Of a DNA stretch of 64,000 bases, positions 16,092 to 24,521 are shown in pieces; position 1 is the stretch's first letter; each line of letters begins with the position of its first letter. Under the pieces are notes generated by a model. It searched no databases and had not been told where the DNA came from. It saw nothing but the letters and a program-made list of their open reading frames with translations. Position numbers and translations under genes: made by a program. The stretch spans positions 1-64,000 of the forward strand of contig NZ_FOKZ01000005.1 of assembly GCF_900112285.1 (NCBI RefSeq), read 5' to 3'. This DNA is from Polaromonas sp. OV174 (lineage in GTDB: Bacteria; Pseudomonadota; Gammaproteobacteria; Burkholderiales; Burkholderiaceae_C).

Positions 16092-16944
16092 TGATCACCG
16101 CGTTGCGCAGCACCCCGATACCCGAAATGTCGACTTCGAAAACATCTCCCTGCTGCAGGTAGCGCGGTGGCTTTCGGAGGAAGCCAACACCGGCTGGCGT
16201 GCCCGTCGCGATCACGTCGCCAGGCAGCAACTCGGTGAACGTTGACAGATACGCAATCGTCCTCTGGACCGAAAAAATCATGTTGGCAGTACAGTCGCTT
16301 TGCATCAGCTCACCATTCAGGCGGCCGCTGACCGTCATGTTCGCGATGGGGCCCGCTTCGTCCCGCGTGACCAACCAGGGGCCGAAGGCACCGGAGTGCA
16401 GAAAATTCTTCCCTGCCGTGGCCTGGTTCGAATGCCGCTGCCAGTCCCTCACCGAGTTTTCTGCGAGACAGGAGTACCCTGCCACGTAGTTCAGCGCCTC
16501 GGCTTCCGACACTCGATAAGCTGTGCGGCCCATGATGACGGCCAATTCGGCCTCGAAGTCGAATTGCTCCGATATGCCAGGATGGCGGAGCGACTGATCG
16601 TGACCAACAAGCGATGAAATGAAGCGGACGAAGACGGCCGGCTGCGCCGGCACCGCCATGCCGACTTCCTTGGCGTGGTGCAGGTAGTTCATCCCGAGAC
16701 AGAGGATCTTGTCCGGATCCGTAATAGGAGGAAGCAGGACCACCGACGAAAGCGCGATGCCTTCGTTACCTGGGGTCAGAGCGGCGGCCCTGGCGGCAAT
16801 TCCTTCCACACCTTCGATCGACAGTGCGGCGCGCAGCGTCGGCGCAGTCGGCGTGGTCAAGTCGTAGACGCGGTCGTTCACGATGACGCCATATCGCGAA
16901 GCGCGCGCACCGCTACTGGATGTAGCGTAGCTGATAAGTTTCAT
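16081..16944 (-). CDS. FAH-family hydrolase (acylpyruvate/fumarylpyruvate hydrolase-like), cluster A
   Basis: 287 residues of the fumarylacetoacetate hydrolase family, starting MKLISYATSSSGARASRYGV. The metal-binding acidic residues lie in QFDFEAELAVIMGRTAY, and the catalytic core continues with YSCLAENSVRDWQRHSNQATAGKNF and GDVIATGTPAGVGFLRKPPR. In gentisate pathways this enzyme splits maleyl- or fumarylpyruvate into pyruvate and a C4 acid. The ATG at 16944 overlaps the ferredoxin stop by one base; the longer open frame upstream is the shadow of the ferredoxin gene. No maleylpyruvate isomerase gene is seen nearby. Confidence 0.8.
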   Translation of the reverse strand: MKLISYATSSSGARASRYGVIVNDRVYDLTTPTAPTLRAALSIEGVEGIAARAAALTPGNEGIALSSVVLLPPITDPDKILCLGMNYLHHAKEVGMAVPAQPAVFVRFISSLVGHDQSLRHPGISEQFDFEAELAVIMGRTAYRVSEAEALNYVAGYSCLAENSVRDWQRHSNQATAGKNFLHSGAFGPWLVTRDEAGPIANMTVSGRLNGELMQSDCTANMIFSVQRTIAYLSTFTELLPGDVIATGTPAGVGFLRKPPRYLQQGDVFEVDISGIGVLRNAVISEK

Positions 16945-17267
16945 CAGGAAGCGACGCTGATATGGATTCGCCCATCGATCAAGCGCACCGGGTAGACCGC
17001 GACGTCCATGGTCAATGGCGCACAGAGCGCCTTGCCCGTACTGACGTCGAATCGGCCCTGGTGCAGTGGGCATTCGATCTCGCGCCCTTCCTGATAGCCA
17101 TCGCACAGCCGTGCGTTCCCGTGCGTGCACAGGTTGTCCGTTGCGAACACTTCCTGCCCCACGCGAAACAGGGCGACTTCCCTGCCATCCACGACCACTG
17201 CCACCGGACAATCCTCTTCGACGTCAGTTTCCGGGCCTGCATCCAGCCATTCTTCAACCATGATCAC
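16944..17267 (-). CDS. Rieske-type ferredoxin of the ring-hydroxylating oxygenase, cluster A
   Basis: 107-residue soluble Rieske ferredoxin. The [2Fe-2S] ligands are in CTHGNARL and CPLHQGRFDV (C-x-H ... C-x-x-H). It carries electrons from the reductase at 14841-16091 to the oxygenase alpha subunit. It is translationally coupled to the FAH gene (TGATG overlap) and lies 35 bases after the Bug-type gene. Length and motif spacing are normal for BphA3/NagAb-type ferredoxins. Confidence 0.88.
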   Translation of the reverse strand: MIMVEEWLDAGPETDVEEDCPVAVVVDGREVALFRVGQEVFATDNLCTHGNARLCDGYQEGREIECPLHQGRFDVSTGKALCAPLTMDVAVYPVRLIDGRIHISVAS

Positions 17268-17302
17268 TTGACCTTCCGATTTTCATTGTTTTGGGCCACA
17301 TA

Positions 17303-18292
17303 TCATTTCGACGGTGCACCGACATTGCTCGCACGGACGATCTTTCCCCACTTATCGTGCTCTTGCTTCACGTATTGCTTGAAGGACTCCGGGCTATCCT
17401 GGCGCGGATACATCCCCCACCCCTTGAGCCGCGCCACGAGTGTGTCGTCGCGCATGGCGCGTTGCACGGATTCGCTGATCTTTTTACTCATGTCGTCCGG
17501 CAAGCCCGCAGGAGCGAAAACACCGAACCAACCTTCGATCGCGACGCCCGCAACCGCGTCGTTCAGCAAGGCAAAGGACTCCAGTCCTGGCAGCTTCGTT
17601 TGCGAACCGACGGAAAGGATGCGCAGCGTCCCAGCTTCCACATGAGGGAGCATCGGCGACACACCGTCGATGACGGCGGCCGCATCGCCGCGGACCACGG
17701 CTGGATAAGACTGAGGAAACCCACTGAACGCGATGGAGCGCAACGGCGCCTTGGCGTTGGAAGAGATGAGCCGGGTCCCCAGATCGGCCAAGGTGTTGGC
17801 ACCTGGATTGGCGACCACGAGGGTGTCGGGCTTTGCTTTTGCTGCATCAAGCAGGTCTCGCATGGTTTTGTAGGGCGAAGCCGCACTCACTGCGATGGCC
17901 AGTGGCGTGTAGACCGCCATCCCGATTGGCGTGAAATCGCGGATGACGTCATAGGGCAACGTTACGCTCGACGTCCAGGGCGCCACGATGAACGCCGAAC
18001 CCGGCATGAATCCAAGCGTGTAGCCGTCAGCCTTGGCCTCCTTTAGCGCGCCCATCGCCACGATGCTGCTCGCACTCGGCCGGTTCTTGATGATGATGGG
18101 TTGCCCGAGGTCTTTCGACATACGCTCGGCCATCAGCCGGGCGGGAAGATCCGAGGAGCCGCCGGGAGCGCCTGGAACAAGCAGAGTGATCTCCTTGGCA
18201 GGCCAGGTCTGGGCAGCACTCTGGGACGACGCAAAGCAAAGCGCACACGCGACCAGAACGCCCAGCTTCTCGAATTTGGATGCAATCTTCAT
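17303..18292 (-). CDS. Bug/TctC-type periplasmic substrate-binding protein, cluster A
   Basis: 329 residues with a signal peptide (MKIASKFEKLGVLVACALCF, cleavage probably after SSQSAAQ). The mature part starts TWPAKEITLLVPGAPGGSSDLPAR, the hallmark of Bug-type binding proteins for carboxylates. These proteins normally deliver substrates to a TctAB membrane transporter, but no TctA or TctB gene is present here. The gene sits inside the oxygenase operon between the alpha subunit and ferredoxin, so it probably binds the aromatic acid or a related acid, as carrier or sensor. Confidence 0.8.
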   Translation of the reverse strand: MKIASKFEKLGVLVACALCFASSQSAAQTWPAKEITLLVPGAPGGSSDLPARLMAERMSKDLGQPIIIKNRPSASSIVAMGALKEAKADGYTLGFMPGSAFIVAPWTSSVTLPYDVIRDFTPIGMAVYTPLAIAVSAASPYKTMRDLLDAAKAKPDTLVVANPGANTLADLGTRLISSNAKAPLRSIAFSGFPQSYPAVVRGDAAAVIDGVSPMLPHVEAGTLRILSVGSQTKLPGLESFALLNDAVAGVAIEGWFGVFAPAGLPDDMSKKISESVQRAMRDDTLVARLKGWGMYPRQDSPESFKQYVKQEHDKWGKIVRASNVGAPSK

Positions 18293-18372
18293 GGTTTTCT
18301 TCCTTGTTTATAGAGCAACGCGACCCGACATGAACATGCTGCCGTTCCGGCTTCAGCCATTGAAGCCTTCGG

Positions 18373-19641
18373 CTAAAGATTCATCATTTCCCGGTAGTAC
18401 TTATAGAAGGCGCGAATCATCACTTCGCTGACCATGTAGTCGGTCGGCTCGATGTCTTTCCCCCCCATTTCGATGACACCGACCCCATCCGGGTAACCAG
18501 ACAAGCCAAGCTGCAGCTGGGTCAGCATTTCGCTGTCATCCATGGACACAAAGCCGGCCGGACCGATCAGGTTCGCGTGCTTGAGTCGAAGACGATCCAT
18601 TTCTTCATCGTCATCTTCGTAGCCGTAGTACGTAAAGACTAGTGCATGCTGAGTTGGGCTGATCGGAATGAGATGCCGCGTCTTGAGCGAATTGGCCTGA
18701 ATGCCAACGATCGACGAAGGAAAAATCCAGGTGCCGCCAACCCGGCCGTTGTTGAACTCGCGTCGCGGTGTGACCGTCTCAGAGTCCAGAATCTTCAGTG
18801 AGTCGTCGAACCGGGCCATCTGCGACGTCGTTTCCGTTTTGCGCTTGCCCGAGTTTGTCGACGTCATGATGCTGTGCTTGCCGCCGCCAGTCGGCACGTT
18901 TGCCGACTCGGAATCGGCTCGCCACAGCCCAAACGTGATGTAGAAGGAATGCAATAGCGTGGCGTGGTACGGATCCTTCAGGTTGTCAAGATACGTTTTC
19001 CAGTTGCTATTGATGATCTGGCGCTGGTATCCCAGCAGCTTCAGCGGCTTGCCCGGCATCACGATATCAATCTCGGCCAGCACGTCCTGCCCGCAGTAGT
19101 CCTCGAAGCTCGGCCCGTCTTCCGCGAACGTCGCCCATATGGAACCGCCCCGGTTGACACTGCGCAGCCTGCGCATGCCATGGTTTTTCAGATCGAAGTC
19201 CGCCGGCATGCCACCCTTGCCCTTCACCGGTCGTCTGAACGGAATTCCTTGGAGGGTGCCGTCCAACGCGAAATTCCACTGGTGGTAAGGACAGGTGAAA
19301 TCCTTGACCTTGCCGGTGTTCTCCCAGCACACCTGCGCGCCGCGATGCGCGCATCGATTTTCGAGGACATAGATGTCACCGTGCTCTCCTCGCACCACGA
19401 TGACCGGGTGGGTACCGATCCAGTTGCGCTTGAAACAACCAGGCTCCGGCACTTCGCATGCAAGCCCGACGTAGTTCCACGTCTTTCCGCCGAAGAACAC
19501 CTCCATTTCTTTATTGAAGATCGCCGGATCGGTATAGACCCAGTTTGGAACCCGGGTCACGCCTTCCTCCGGCCAGCGGCGAACGCCTGCATGGATCGAA
19601 ATCGGTGAAACCTTATCTATCTCCGCAAAATCACAAGACAT
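18373..19641 (-). CDS. Rieske non-heme iron oxygenase alpha subunit (salicylate 5-hydroxylase NagG-like), cluster A
   Basis: 422-residue large subunit of a ring-hydroxylating oxygenase. Rieske ligands: CAHRGAQVC and CPYHQWNFALDG. The mononuclear iron site is DPYHATLLH (D-x2-H-x4-H), with the bridging aspartate in the preceding NLKD. Sequence and C-terminus (VIEMGGKDIEPTDYMVSE) closely resemble salicylate 5-hydroxylase NagG and related benzoate-type monooxygenases, which make gentisate-type products. AAAGGA precedes the start. It follows the beta subunit by 22 bases and is strongly similar to 37603-38868. A 3-aminobenzoate- or substituted-salicylate-hydroxylating role is an alternative. Confidence 0.85.
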   Translation of the reverse strand: MSCDFAEIDKVSPISIHAGVRRWPEEGVTRVPNWVYTDPAIFNKEMEVFFGGKTWNYVGLACEVPEPGCFKRNWIGTHPVIVVRGEHGDIYVLENRCAHRGAQVCWENTGKVKDFTCPYHQWNFALDGTLQGIPFRRPVKGKGGMPADFDLKNHGMRRLRSVNRGGSIWATFAEDGPSFEDYCGQDVLAEIDIVMPGKPLKLLGYQRQIINSNWKTYLDNLKDPYHATLLHSFYITFGLWRADSESANVPTGGGKHSIMTSTNSGKRKTETTSQMARFDDSLKILDSETVTPRREFNNGRVGGTWIFPSSIVGIQANSLKTRHLIPISPTQHALVFTYYGYEDDDEEMDRLRLKHANLIGPAGFVSMDDSEMLTQLQLGLSGYPDGVGVIEMGGKDIEPTDYMVSEVMIRAFYKYYREMMNL

Positions 19642-19663
19642 GTGTTTGTCCTTTATTGTTTCA

Positions 19664-20155
19664 TTACACCGGGGTGATCAGTGACGTGAGAATCTGGTAA
19701 TTGTCGTAGACGCAGTCCCTTGACTTGATCTTGAAGCCGTCTTCCGAGATGACGATTCGATCGATGTAACGCCCAACCAGGCTGATCACGGGATTCTGAT
19801 CCGACATCGATTCGATGATCAGAAAATTGGCCTGCGCGTCGACTTCTCCGTCGCGAACCTCTTGGACACGCACGCCGCTGACGAAATGCCTCAGCGACCT
19901 AGGCTGGAACACTGTGGTCTTTCTCAGCGCAGTCACCCGGTCCTTCAGCATGTTCTTGTTCATGCAGTGAATGATCCCGACCGGCAAGCCTGCGTCATGG
20001 TTCTCGCGTGACTGCACGCGGTAATGACAATCCTCGGTGAAGAACGCCGGCCAGTCTTCCAGCCTGAACTCGTCCAGGCAGAACACGTAGTCTTCGTAGA
20101 AATCGCGCAAGCGTGCGCGCAAGTCCGGAGGGGGCGATTCCAAAATACTCAACAT
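19664..20155 (-). CDS. Ring-hydroxylating oxygenase beta subunit (NagH-like), cluster A
   Basis: 163-residue small subunit with the NTF2-like fold: LRDFYEDYVFCLDEFRLEDW, CHYRVQSRENHDAGLPVG, and the C-terminal KSRDCVYDNYQILTSLITPV. It forms the structural partner of the alpha subunit at 18373-19641. The ATG at 20155 has AAAGGAAAG just upstream; the longer upstream frame is not protein-like and runs into the divergent LysR promoter. First gene of the oxygenase operon, divergent from LysR. Confidence 0.85.
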   Translation of the reverse strand: MLSILESPPPDLRARLRDFYEDYVFCLDEFRLEDWPAFFTEDCHYRVQSRENHDAGLPVGIIHCMNKNMLKDRVTALRKTTVFQPRSLRHFVSGVRVQEVRDGEVDAQANFLIIESMSDQNPVISLVGRYIDRIVISEDGFKIKSRDCVYDNYQILTSLITPV

Positions 20156-20276
20156 AGCTTTCCTTTGCGCGTTCCTGCCAGATCGCCGGCACCTTTGCCA
20201 CGCGTTCAAAGGAGTATCGAATGCCACCACCCTCCTTTCAATCACTACAATCGAACAACATTTGATCGCGGACGGA
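20156..20276. promoter_or_regulatory. Divergent oxygenase/LysR promoter region
   Basis: This 121-bp gap separates the oxygenase beta-subunit gene from the divergent LysR gene, the usual arrangement for LysR-controlled catabolic operons. It includes AT-rich stretches around caatcactacaatcgaac. I cannot pin down a convincing T-N11-A box by eye. Confidence 0.4.
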
Positions 20277-21209
20277 ATGAGTACAAGGACAGAACAACTG
20301 CTAAGCAAGCTGGAAGACCTGAATTCGCTTCGGGCGCTGGTGCATGCCATTGAGACGATGAGCTTCACCGGTGCATCACGACTCCTTGAGACGACACCGG
20401 CGACTGTAAGCAAGCAGATCGCTGCGCTGGAAAAGAGGGCCGGGTGCCTGTTGATCAACCGCACCACACGGCAACTCGCAGTGACGGAAGCCGGGCAACT
20501 GCTCTATGAGAAGGCCAAGCGCATTCTGGATGAACTCGTGTCCGCAGAGGCGGAACTGACCGGCATGCAGAATGTTCCTACGGGAATTCTTCGAGTACAA
20601 GCTCCCGCCGTACTTGCCACGCACCTGATTGGACCTGAACTTCCGGCGTTCATGAAGTTGTATCCGGAACTATCCATACAGCTGGTTCTTGCACTGGAAA
20701 GAAACGTCCAAGCGCAGGAACGCATTGATATTTCAATTCGAGTCACGTCGAGCCCGGAGCCCGGCTCCATCGCGCTTCCACTCGCGGCGAACAGGCGGGC
20801 TTTCGTTGCCTCTGCGGACTATCTGAAGCGAAACGGCACGCCCAAGACCGCCGAGGACCTGAAAAACCATAACTGCCTCACCGGCGGGCGGGATGGCAGC
20901 ATTACCGATCTCTGGCCCATCGAGGTTGACGGAAAAGTCGAGAACGTCCGGGTTCAAGGTAATCTAAATGCGCCCAACGGAGACATCCTTTTGAGCGGCG
21001 CGATGGGCGGCATGGGCGTTACGATGCTTCCGTGGTGGCTGGTGCGCAAGCACATCGAATCGGGCGCCCTGGTGGAAGTCATGCAAAACATGGCTGTGTC
21101 CACGATGAATATTTATGCCGTCATTCCGCATTGGCGCTATGTACCGCCAAAAATAAAGTGCTTTGTCGACTACTTTCGTGACTTCCTGAGAAGTACCGGC
21201 AATACCTAG
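20277..21209 (+). CDS. LysR-family transcriptional regulator, cluster A
   Basis: 310 residues. N-terminal winged helix-turn-helix (LRALVHAIETMSFTGASRLLE, then TTPATVSKQIAALEKRAG and RTTRQLAVTEAGQLL), followed by the two-lobed effector-binding domain from about residue 95. It is divergent from the oxygenase operon, so it is the likely activator responding to the aromatic substrate or a pathway product. The ATG at 20277 is used; an in-frame TTG five codons earlier is possible. The sequence belongs to the CrgA-like LysR subgroup by its TVSKQIAALE helix. Confidence 0.85.
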   Translation: MSTRTEQLLSKLEDLNSLRALVHAIETMSFTGASRLLETTPATVSKQIAALEKRAGCLLINRTTRQLAVTEAGQLLYEKAKRILDELVSAEAELTGMQNVPTGILRVQAPAVLATHLIGPELPAFMKLYPELSIQLVLALERNVQAQERIDISIRVTSSPEPGSIALPLAANRRAFVASADYLKRNGTPKTAEDLKNHNCLTGGRDGSITDLWPIEVDGKVENVRVQGNLNAPNGDILLSGAMGGMGVTMLPWWLVRKHIESGALVEVMQNMAVSTMNIYAVIPHWRYVPPKIKCFVDYFRDFLRSTGNT

Positions 21210-21380
21210 CAGCACCCGGGTGCCGGCACAAATTTGCAGCACAGGACAGGTTGAATCTGGCAAGTTGCGTCTCCTCCCAAGGTGATGGTTAAAAACGCCG
21301 GCCTGCAGGCTGCCCCTGGGGGATTCACATGAAATGGGATGCGGTTTCGCTTGAGTTTTAGCTGCAGCGGCTCGCTCAGG

Positions 21381-22202
21381 CTAATAGGGACTGCCGGAGG
21401 CTGCTGTGGGCGCAATTCGCCCCTGCGCCGACGGCGTAATAAAACTGCGCGCCAATTCGGTGGCAGTTCGCACCAGCAGCGTGGTGTCCACTCCGACCGC
21501 TACAAACAATGCCCCGGCGTCCAGATAAGTCTGCGCGAGTTGGCGATCCGCCATCAGGATACCGGCGGCCTTGCCGGCAGAACGCACCGTGGCAATGCCT
21601 TCCAGAATGGCGCGCTGCACCTTGGGGTGGCTGGCCTGACCGCGGTAGCCCATGGAAGCGGACAGATCCGCCGGGCCGAAGAACACGCCGTCGACGCCCT
21701 CCGTGGCAGCGATTGCCGGCAGGTTTTCCATTGCCAACGGGGTTTCTGCCTGGACCAGCAGACACATTTCGTCGTTAGCCTGATTCAGGTAATCCTCCAC
21801 CTGGTTCCATCGCGATGCGCGTGCAAGCGCGGCACCCATGCCCCGAATGCCGTCCGGTGCGTACCGCATGGCGCGCACCATCAGCGCCGCCTGTTCGGGG
21901 GTGTCGATCATGGGGATCAGCAAGGTTTGTGCGCCCACATCAAGGTACTGCTTGACCAGGGCCACGTCGCCCTGCACAGGGCGCACTACAGGATGCACAG
22001 GATAAGGTGCGACAGCACGGAGCTGATCCAGCACGGTGCGTACGTCATTGGGTGCATGCTCGCCGTCGAGCAGCAGCCAATCAAAGCCGCAGCCGGCCAG
22101 CGCTTCGGCAGCATTCGCATCGGCCAAGCCTACCCACAGCCCGATCTGGGCCTGGCCCAAACGAAGCGCTTTGCGAAACTGATTACTCGGAATTTTCATC
22201 AT
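21381..22202 (-). CDS. hpaI: 4-hydroxy-2-oxoheptane-1,7-dioate aldolase (HpaI/HpcH)
   Basis: 273-residue class II pyruvate aldolase. It cleaves 4-hydroxy-2-oxoheptanedioate to pyruvate and succinate semialdehyde at the end of homoprotocatechuate degradation. Motifs: [39 protein letters not shown] with [16 protein letters not shown], the metal-binding [12 protein letters not shown] and [13 protein letters not shown]. Eight bases separate it from the hpaG'-'hpaH fusion upstream, as expected for hpaI directly following hpaH in an hpaGEDFHI operon. Its natural upstream enzymes are lost here. Confidence 0.88.
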   Translation of the reverse strand: MMKIPSNQFRKALRLGQAQIGLWVGLADANAAEALAGCGFDWLLLDGEHAPNDVRTVLDQLRAVAPYPVHPVVRPVQGDVALVKQYLDVGAQTLLIPMIDTPEQAALMVRAMRYAPDGIRGMGAALARASRWNQVEDYLNQANDEMCLLVQAETPLAMENLPAIAATEGVDGVFFGPADLSASMGYRGQASHPKVQRAILEGIATVRSAGKAAGILMADRQLAQTYLDAGALFVAVGVDTTLLVRTATELARSFITPSAQGRIAPTAASGSPY

Positions 22203-22210
22203 ATGTGACC

Positions 22211-22519
22211 TCAGGCGAAACGGAAGGAAATTGAGCCGAACGGGCCATAGTCGGCGTGAAAGCTGTCGCCCGTTGCGCCGTCGATGTACATCTGGACCAC
22301 CCGCTCGAACGAGTCCGCCGATACGGTGACGGCATCGCCATGATCGATCAGCGTATTGCGCAGCACCGACGCCTTGGCTAGTGCCTTGTAGGGCGGCTGA
22401 AGGGCGGTAGCGTCTAGCGCAGCGATCGCGGGCTCATGGTTGAGCAGAGTGCCGAAAACTACGTCGGACAGCCGGTAAGGAGCGACATCAAATGCAAGAT
22501 GACAGGGGGTAGAGGTCAT
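22211..22519 (-). pseudogene. hpaG'-'hpaH deletion fusion
   Basis: A 102-residue open frame whose first 70 residues ([20 protein letters not shown], then [20 protein letters not shown]) match the start of HpaG, the bifunctional isomerase/decarboxylase. Its last 30 or so ([20 protein letters not shown], then [13 protein letters not shown]) match the end of HpaH. In hpaGEDFHI operons an internal deletion from hpaG into hpaH would remove hpaE, hpaD and hpaF and give exactly this product while leaving hpaI intact. No catalytic metal site remains, so the frame is best treated as a remnant although it is still open. Confidence 0.7.
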
Positions 22520-22530
22520 GAGTGCGCAAA

Positions 22531-22566
22531 TTACTAATTTGTGGGCATTCTATTTACTAACTTGTG
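22531..22566. promoter_or_regulatory. Direct repeat upstream of the hpa remnant, candidate HpaR-type operator
   Basis: ttactaatttgtg (22531-22543) and ttactaacttgtg (22554-22566) are near-identical and 23 bp apart, about two helical turns, just upstream of the hpaG start. Homoprotocatechuate operons are controlled by the MarR-type repressor HpaR at sites near this position. No hpaR gene is in the window, so the control may be lost or supplied elsewhere. Confidence 0.45.
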
Positions 22567-22825
22567 AGCAAGTCAGCGGCCGATAAACTTTCCCTTCGGT
22601 TTGTACGGGGAGGCGGCTGTGCAACGCGTTTCGAGGAAGGTCTTGGCATCACCCAAGATAACCGAGGAATTTTTGATTCATACGAACGATGAAGCAGCTC
22701 GACGAAAGGCGTTGCAAGGTCATGCAAATCTTCGTGGACTACCAGGCACTTGAGGACGGAATCTGGTGCGCAAGGTAATTTGTGCGTTGGTGCGCCAAAC
22801 CACGAAGGAGTACCGTCTTAACGGC

Positions 22826-22867
22826 CCGCAAACCCGCATGGATGCTAGCATTCATGCGGGTTTGCGG
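22826..22867. terminator. Large perfect hairpin
   Basis: ccgcaaacccgcatg and catgcgggtttgcgg form a 15-bp perfect stem with a 12-base loop (22841-22852) that itself contains atgctagcat. It resembles a strong intrinsic terminator stem but lacks a clear T-run, so termination is only likely. It lies in an otherwise gene-free 570-bp gap between the hpa remnant and the porin, where I see no supported coding region. Confidence 0.45.
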
Positions 22868-22945
22868 CGTTCCAAATCTACAACAGGCCCAGTTAAAGTC
22901 GTAAACACATTTCCGTGTCCATCCAGATGATAAACCTCAGGTAGC

Positions 22946-23105
22946 TGTGTCCGCCAACGTCGAATTGATCCCTCAACATGGCGTCTGCCGATGATTAATT
23001 GATCACTTTATTTTGTTCAAAAGGTTGCTGGCTATGGCCATTCGGAGAATTGGCCTCGTCACATGGAGAGCGGCACAGATGATCAACTTCTGGTCGGCGT
23101 CAATA
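22946..23105. repeat. 160-bp repeat, copy 1 (copy 2 at 47811-47970)
   Basis: Starts tgtgtccgccaacgtcgaat and ends gtcggcgtcaata; about 96% identical without gaps to 47811-47970. It carries no recognisable gene. One copy lies beside the porin, the other beside the 509-bp repeat, each at an edge of a rearranged segment. It could be an IS fragment or a recombination scar. Confidence 0.8.
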
Positions 23106-23139
23106 AGCTGTGCCTGGAAACTCTCTCCTCGGGTGCGAA

Positions 23140-24207
23140 TCAGAACGAGGTGCGAATGCCGATGTCGATGCCGCTGGAGCTGTCGTTGGCATTCGTCAAC
23201 GCGCCGCCGAGGGCCTGGGTGGCGCCGCCCTTGTTCGTGAGGCGGGCTACGGTCCCGTATAGTAGCGTGCGCTTGCTCATGAAATGTTCGTAGCCGAGCG
23301 CCAGCTTCGTGCTCGTGGGCTGCGTGCCCGAATTCTGAGAGAAGCGGCTCACGGCGCCCTTGAAGCGGCCCATGCCGACTGGCAGGTCGCCGCCCAACAG
23401 CCAACCCTTGCCCGTCACGACGCCGTTCTTCGTGCGGTCGTAGTACCCGGTCAGCCGCACCACGCCGAAGTCGTAGTAGCCCCCTGCGTTGTAGGTGGTC
23501 TGGTCGCCCGCGAGGTATGAGGTCTTTGCGGCGGCGACGCCGAGGGAGACAGGCCCGCTCGCGTAGGTGAGCCGCATGCCGGCACCGGAGCCGTCGCGTG
23601 CGTTCACCGTGTTCGACGCATTTTCACCCATCCAGTACTGGACTTGGCCGCCGAAGCCACCGCCGGCGCTGCTGGGCAGCAGGTAACCGACGGTGTTCGA
23701 CGCACGCGTGTCGACGCCCGACACCGGCCCCACGGAATAGAGCGCACGGTAGCCGTTGTAGGCTTGGGATGCCCCGACACCCACGTTGCTGAACGGGTCG
23801 AACATCACATGATTAAACACCTGCGGTGTGAGGTCACGGCCCAGTCGCAGCTCGCCGAAACGCTTGCTCAGCAGGCTTACCGTGGAGCGGCGGTTGAACA
23901 GGGCTTGTGTGCCGGCGCCGGTTGACTGGTTGTTCGTGGACGTCGTGCCGCCCTGGCCGGTGTCGACCGCGAGCGAACCTTCCAGCCAGAATGTGGCATA
24001 CAGGTTGTTGCCGAGGTCTTCCTGGCCACGGAAGCCGATGCGGCTCGGCAGGGTGTTCGAACTGGAGACTAGCGTGTTATTGAATCTACTACCGGTGCCG
24101 TAGGTCACGCCGACATCCGCCACGCCGAAGATGGTGACCGAGGATTGGGCGTGCGCGCCGACGGCAAGGCTGGCGACTGCCAAAGCATAAAGGGTTTTTT
24201 TCGTCAT
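23140..24207 (-). CDS. Gram-negative trimeric porin
   Basis: About 355 residues with a signal peptide (MTKKTLYALAVASLAVGAHA) and mature start QSSVTIFGVADVGVTYGTGS, the standard beginning of Burkholderiales porins. Internal PSRIGFRGQEDLGNNLYATF and GELRLGRDLTPQVF strands and the C-terminal phenylalanine (GIDIGIRTSF), needed for outer-membrane assembly, are present. The second ATG (24207) is chosen because GGAG is five bases upstream. It probably provides the outer-membrane entry route for the acids degraded here. Confidence 0.9.
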   Translation of the reverse strand: MTKKTLYALAVASLAVGAHAQSSVTIFGVADVGVTYGTGSRFNNTLVSSSNTLPSRIGFRGQEDLGNNLYATFWLEGSLAVDTGQGGTTSTNNQSTGAGTQALFNRRSTVSLLSKRFGELRLGRDLTPQVFNHVMFDPFSNVGVGASQAYNGYRALYSVGPVSGVDTRASNTVGYLLPSSAGGGFGGQVQYWMGENASNTVNARDGSGAGMRLTYASGPVSLGVAAAKTSYLAGDQTTYNAGGYYDFGVVRLTGYYDRTKNGVVTGKGWLLGGDLPVGMGRFKGAVSRFSQNSGTQPTSTKLALGYEHFMSKRTLLYGTVARLTNKGGATQALGGALTNANDSSSGIDIGIRTSF

Positions 24208-24411
24208 CATGTCTCCGTTTTTTTGAAGGGGGTTAAAAATTTGGTTTTGTTAGGGCTACGCTGAATAAGTACCGTCAAAGTGCCCACTTGGGGTGATGAC
24301 AGCTCGATTGGGTTCAAGCAGGTCGCCGAATGGCTCATCTTGTGGCCTCTTGGGCCTGTTTTTTGGGCCCTTTTTCCCGTATTGCGTCCTCATGGGTGCA
24401 CCTGCTGACAG

Positions 24412-24486
24412 TCATTCCCGGATAGCGTTTGGAGAAATGCTCGACCTGCACGCGCGAGCTTTTTCTATGGTTTCGGTATCGAACAC
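24412..24486 (-). pseudogene. hpaH 5' remnant (copy 2)
   Basis: About 25 codons matching the start of HpaH at 11201-12001 (VFDTETIEK ... CRSSI), including the same spacing to the downstream cupin copy. The ATG has become GTG and the frame ends in a stop soon after. It marks the edge of the duplicated block that contains cupin copy 2. The rest of 24208-24521 holds no recognisable gene. Confidence 0.65.
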
Positions 24487-24521
24487 AGGTATGCTTTCAA
24501 AAGGATCGGTGTTAATTCGGC

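Noticed and set aside
23003..23404. 133-aa open frame on the minus strand over the porin 3' end
   Set aside because: Mostly out-of-frame porin sequence joined to the 160-bp repeat; no start signal.
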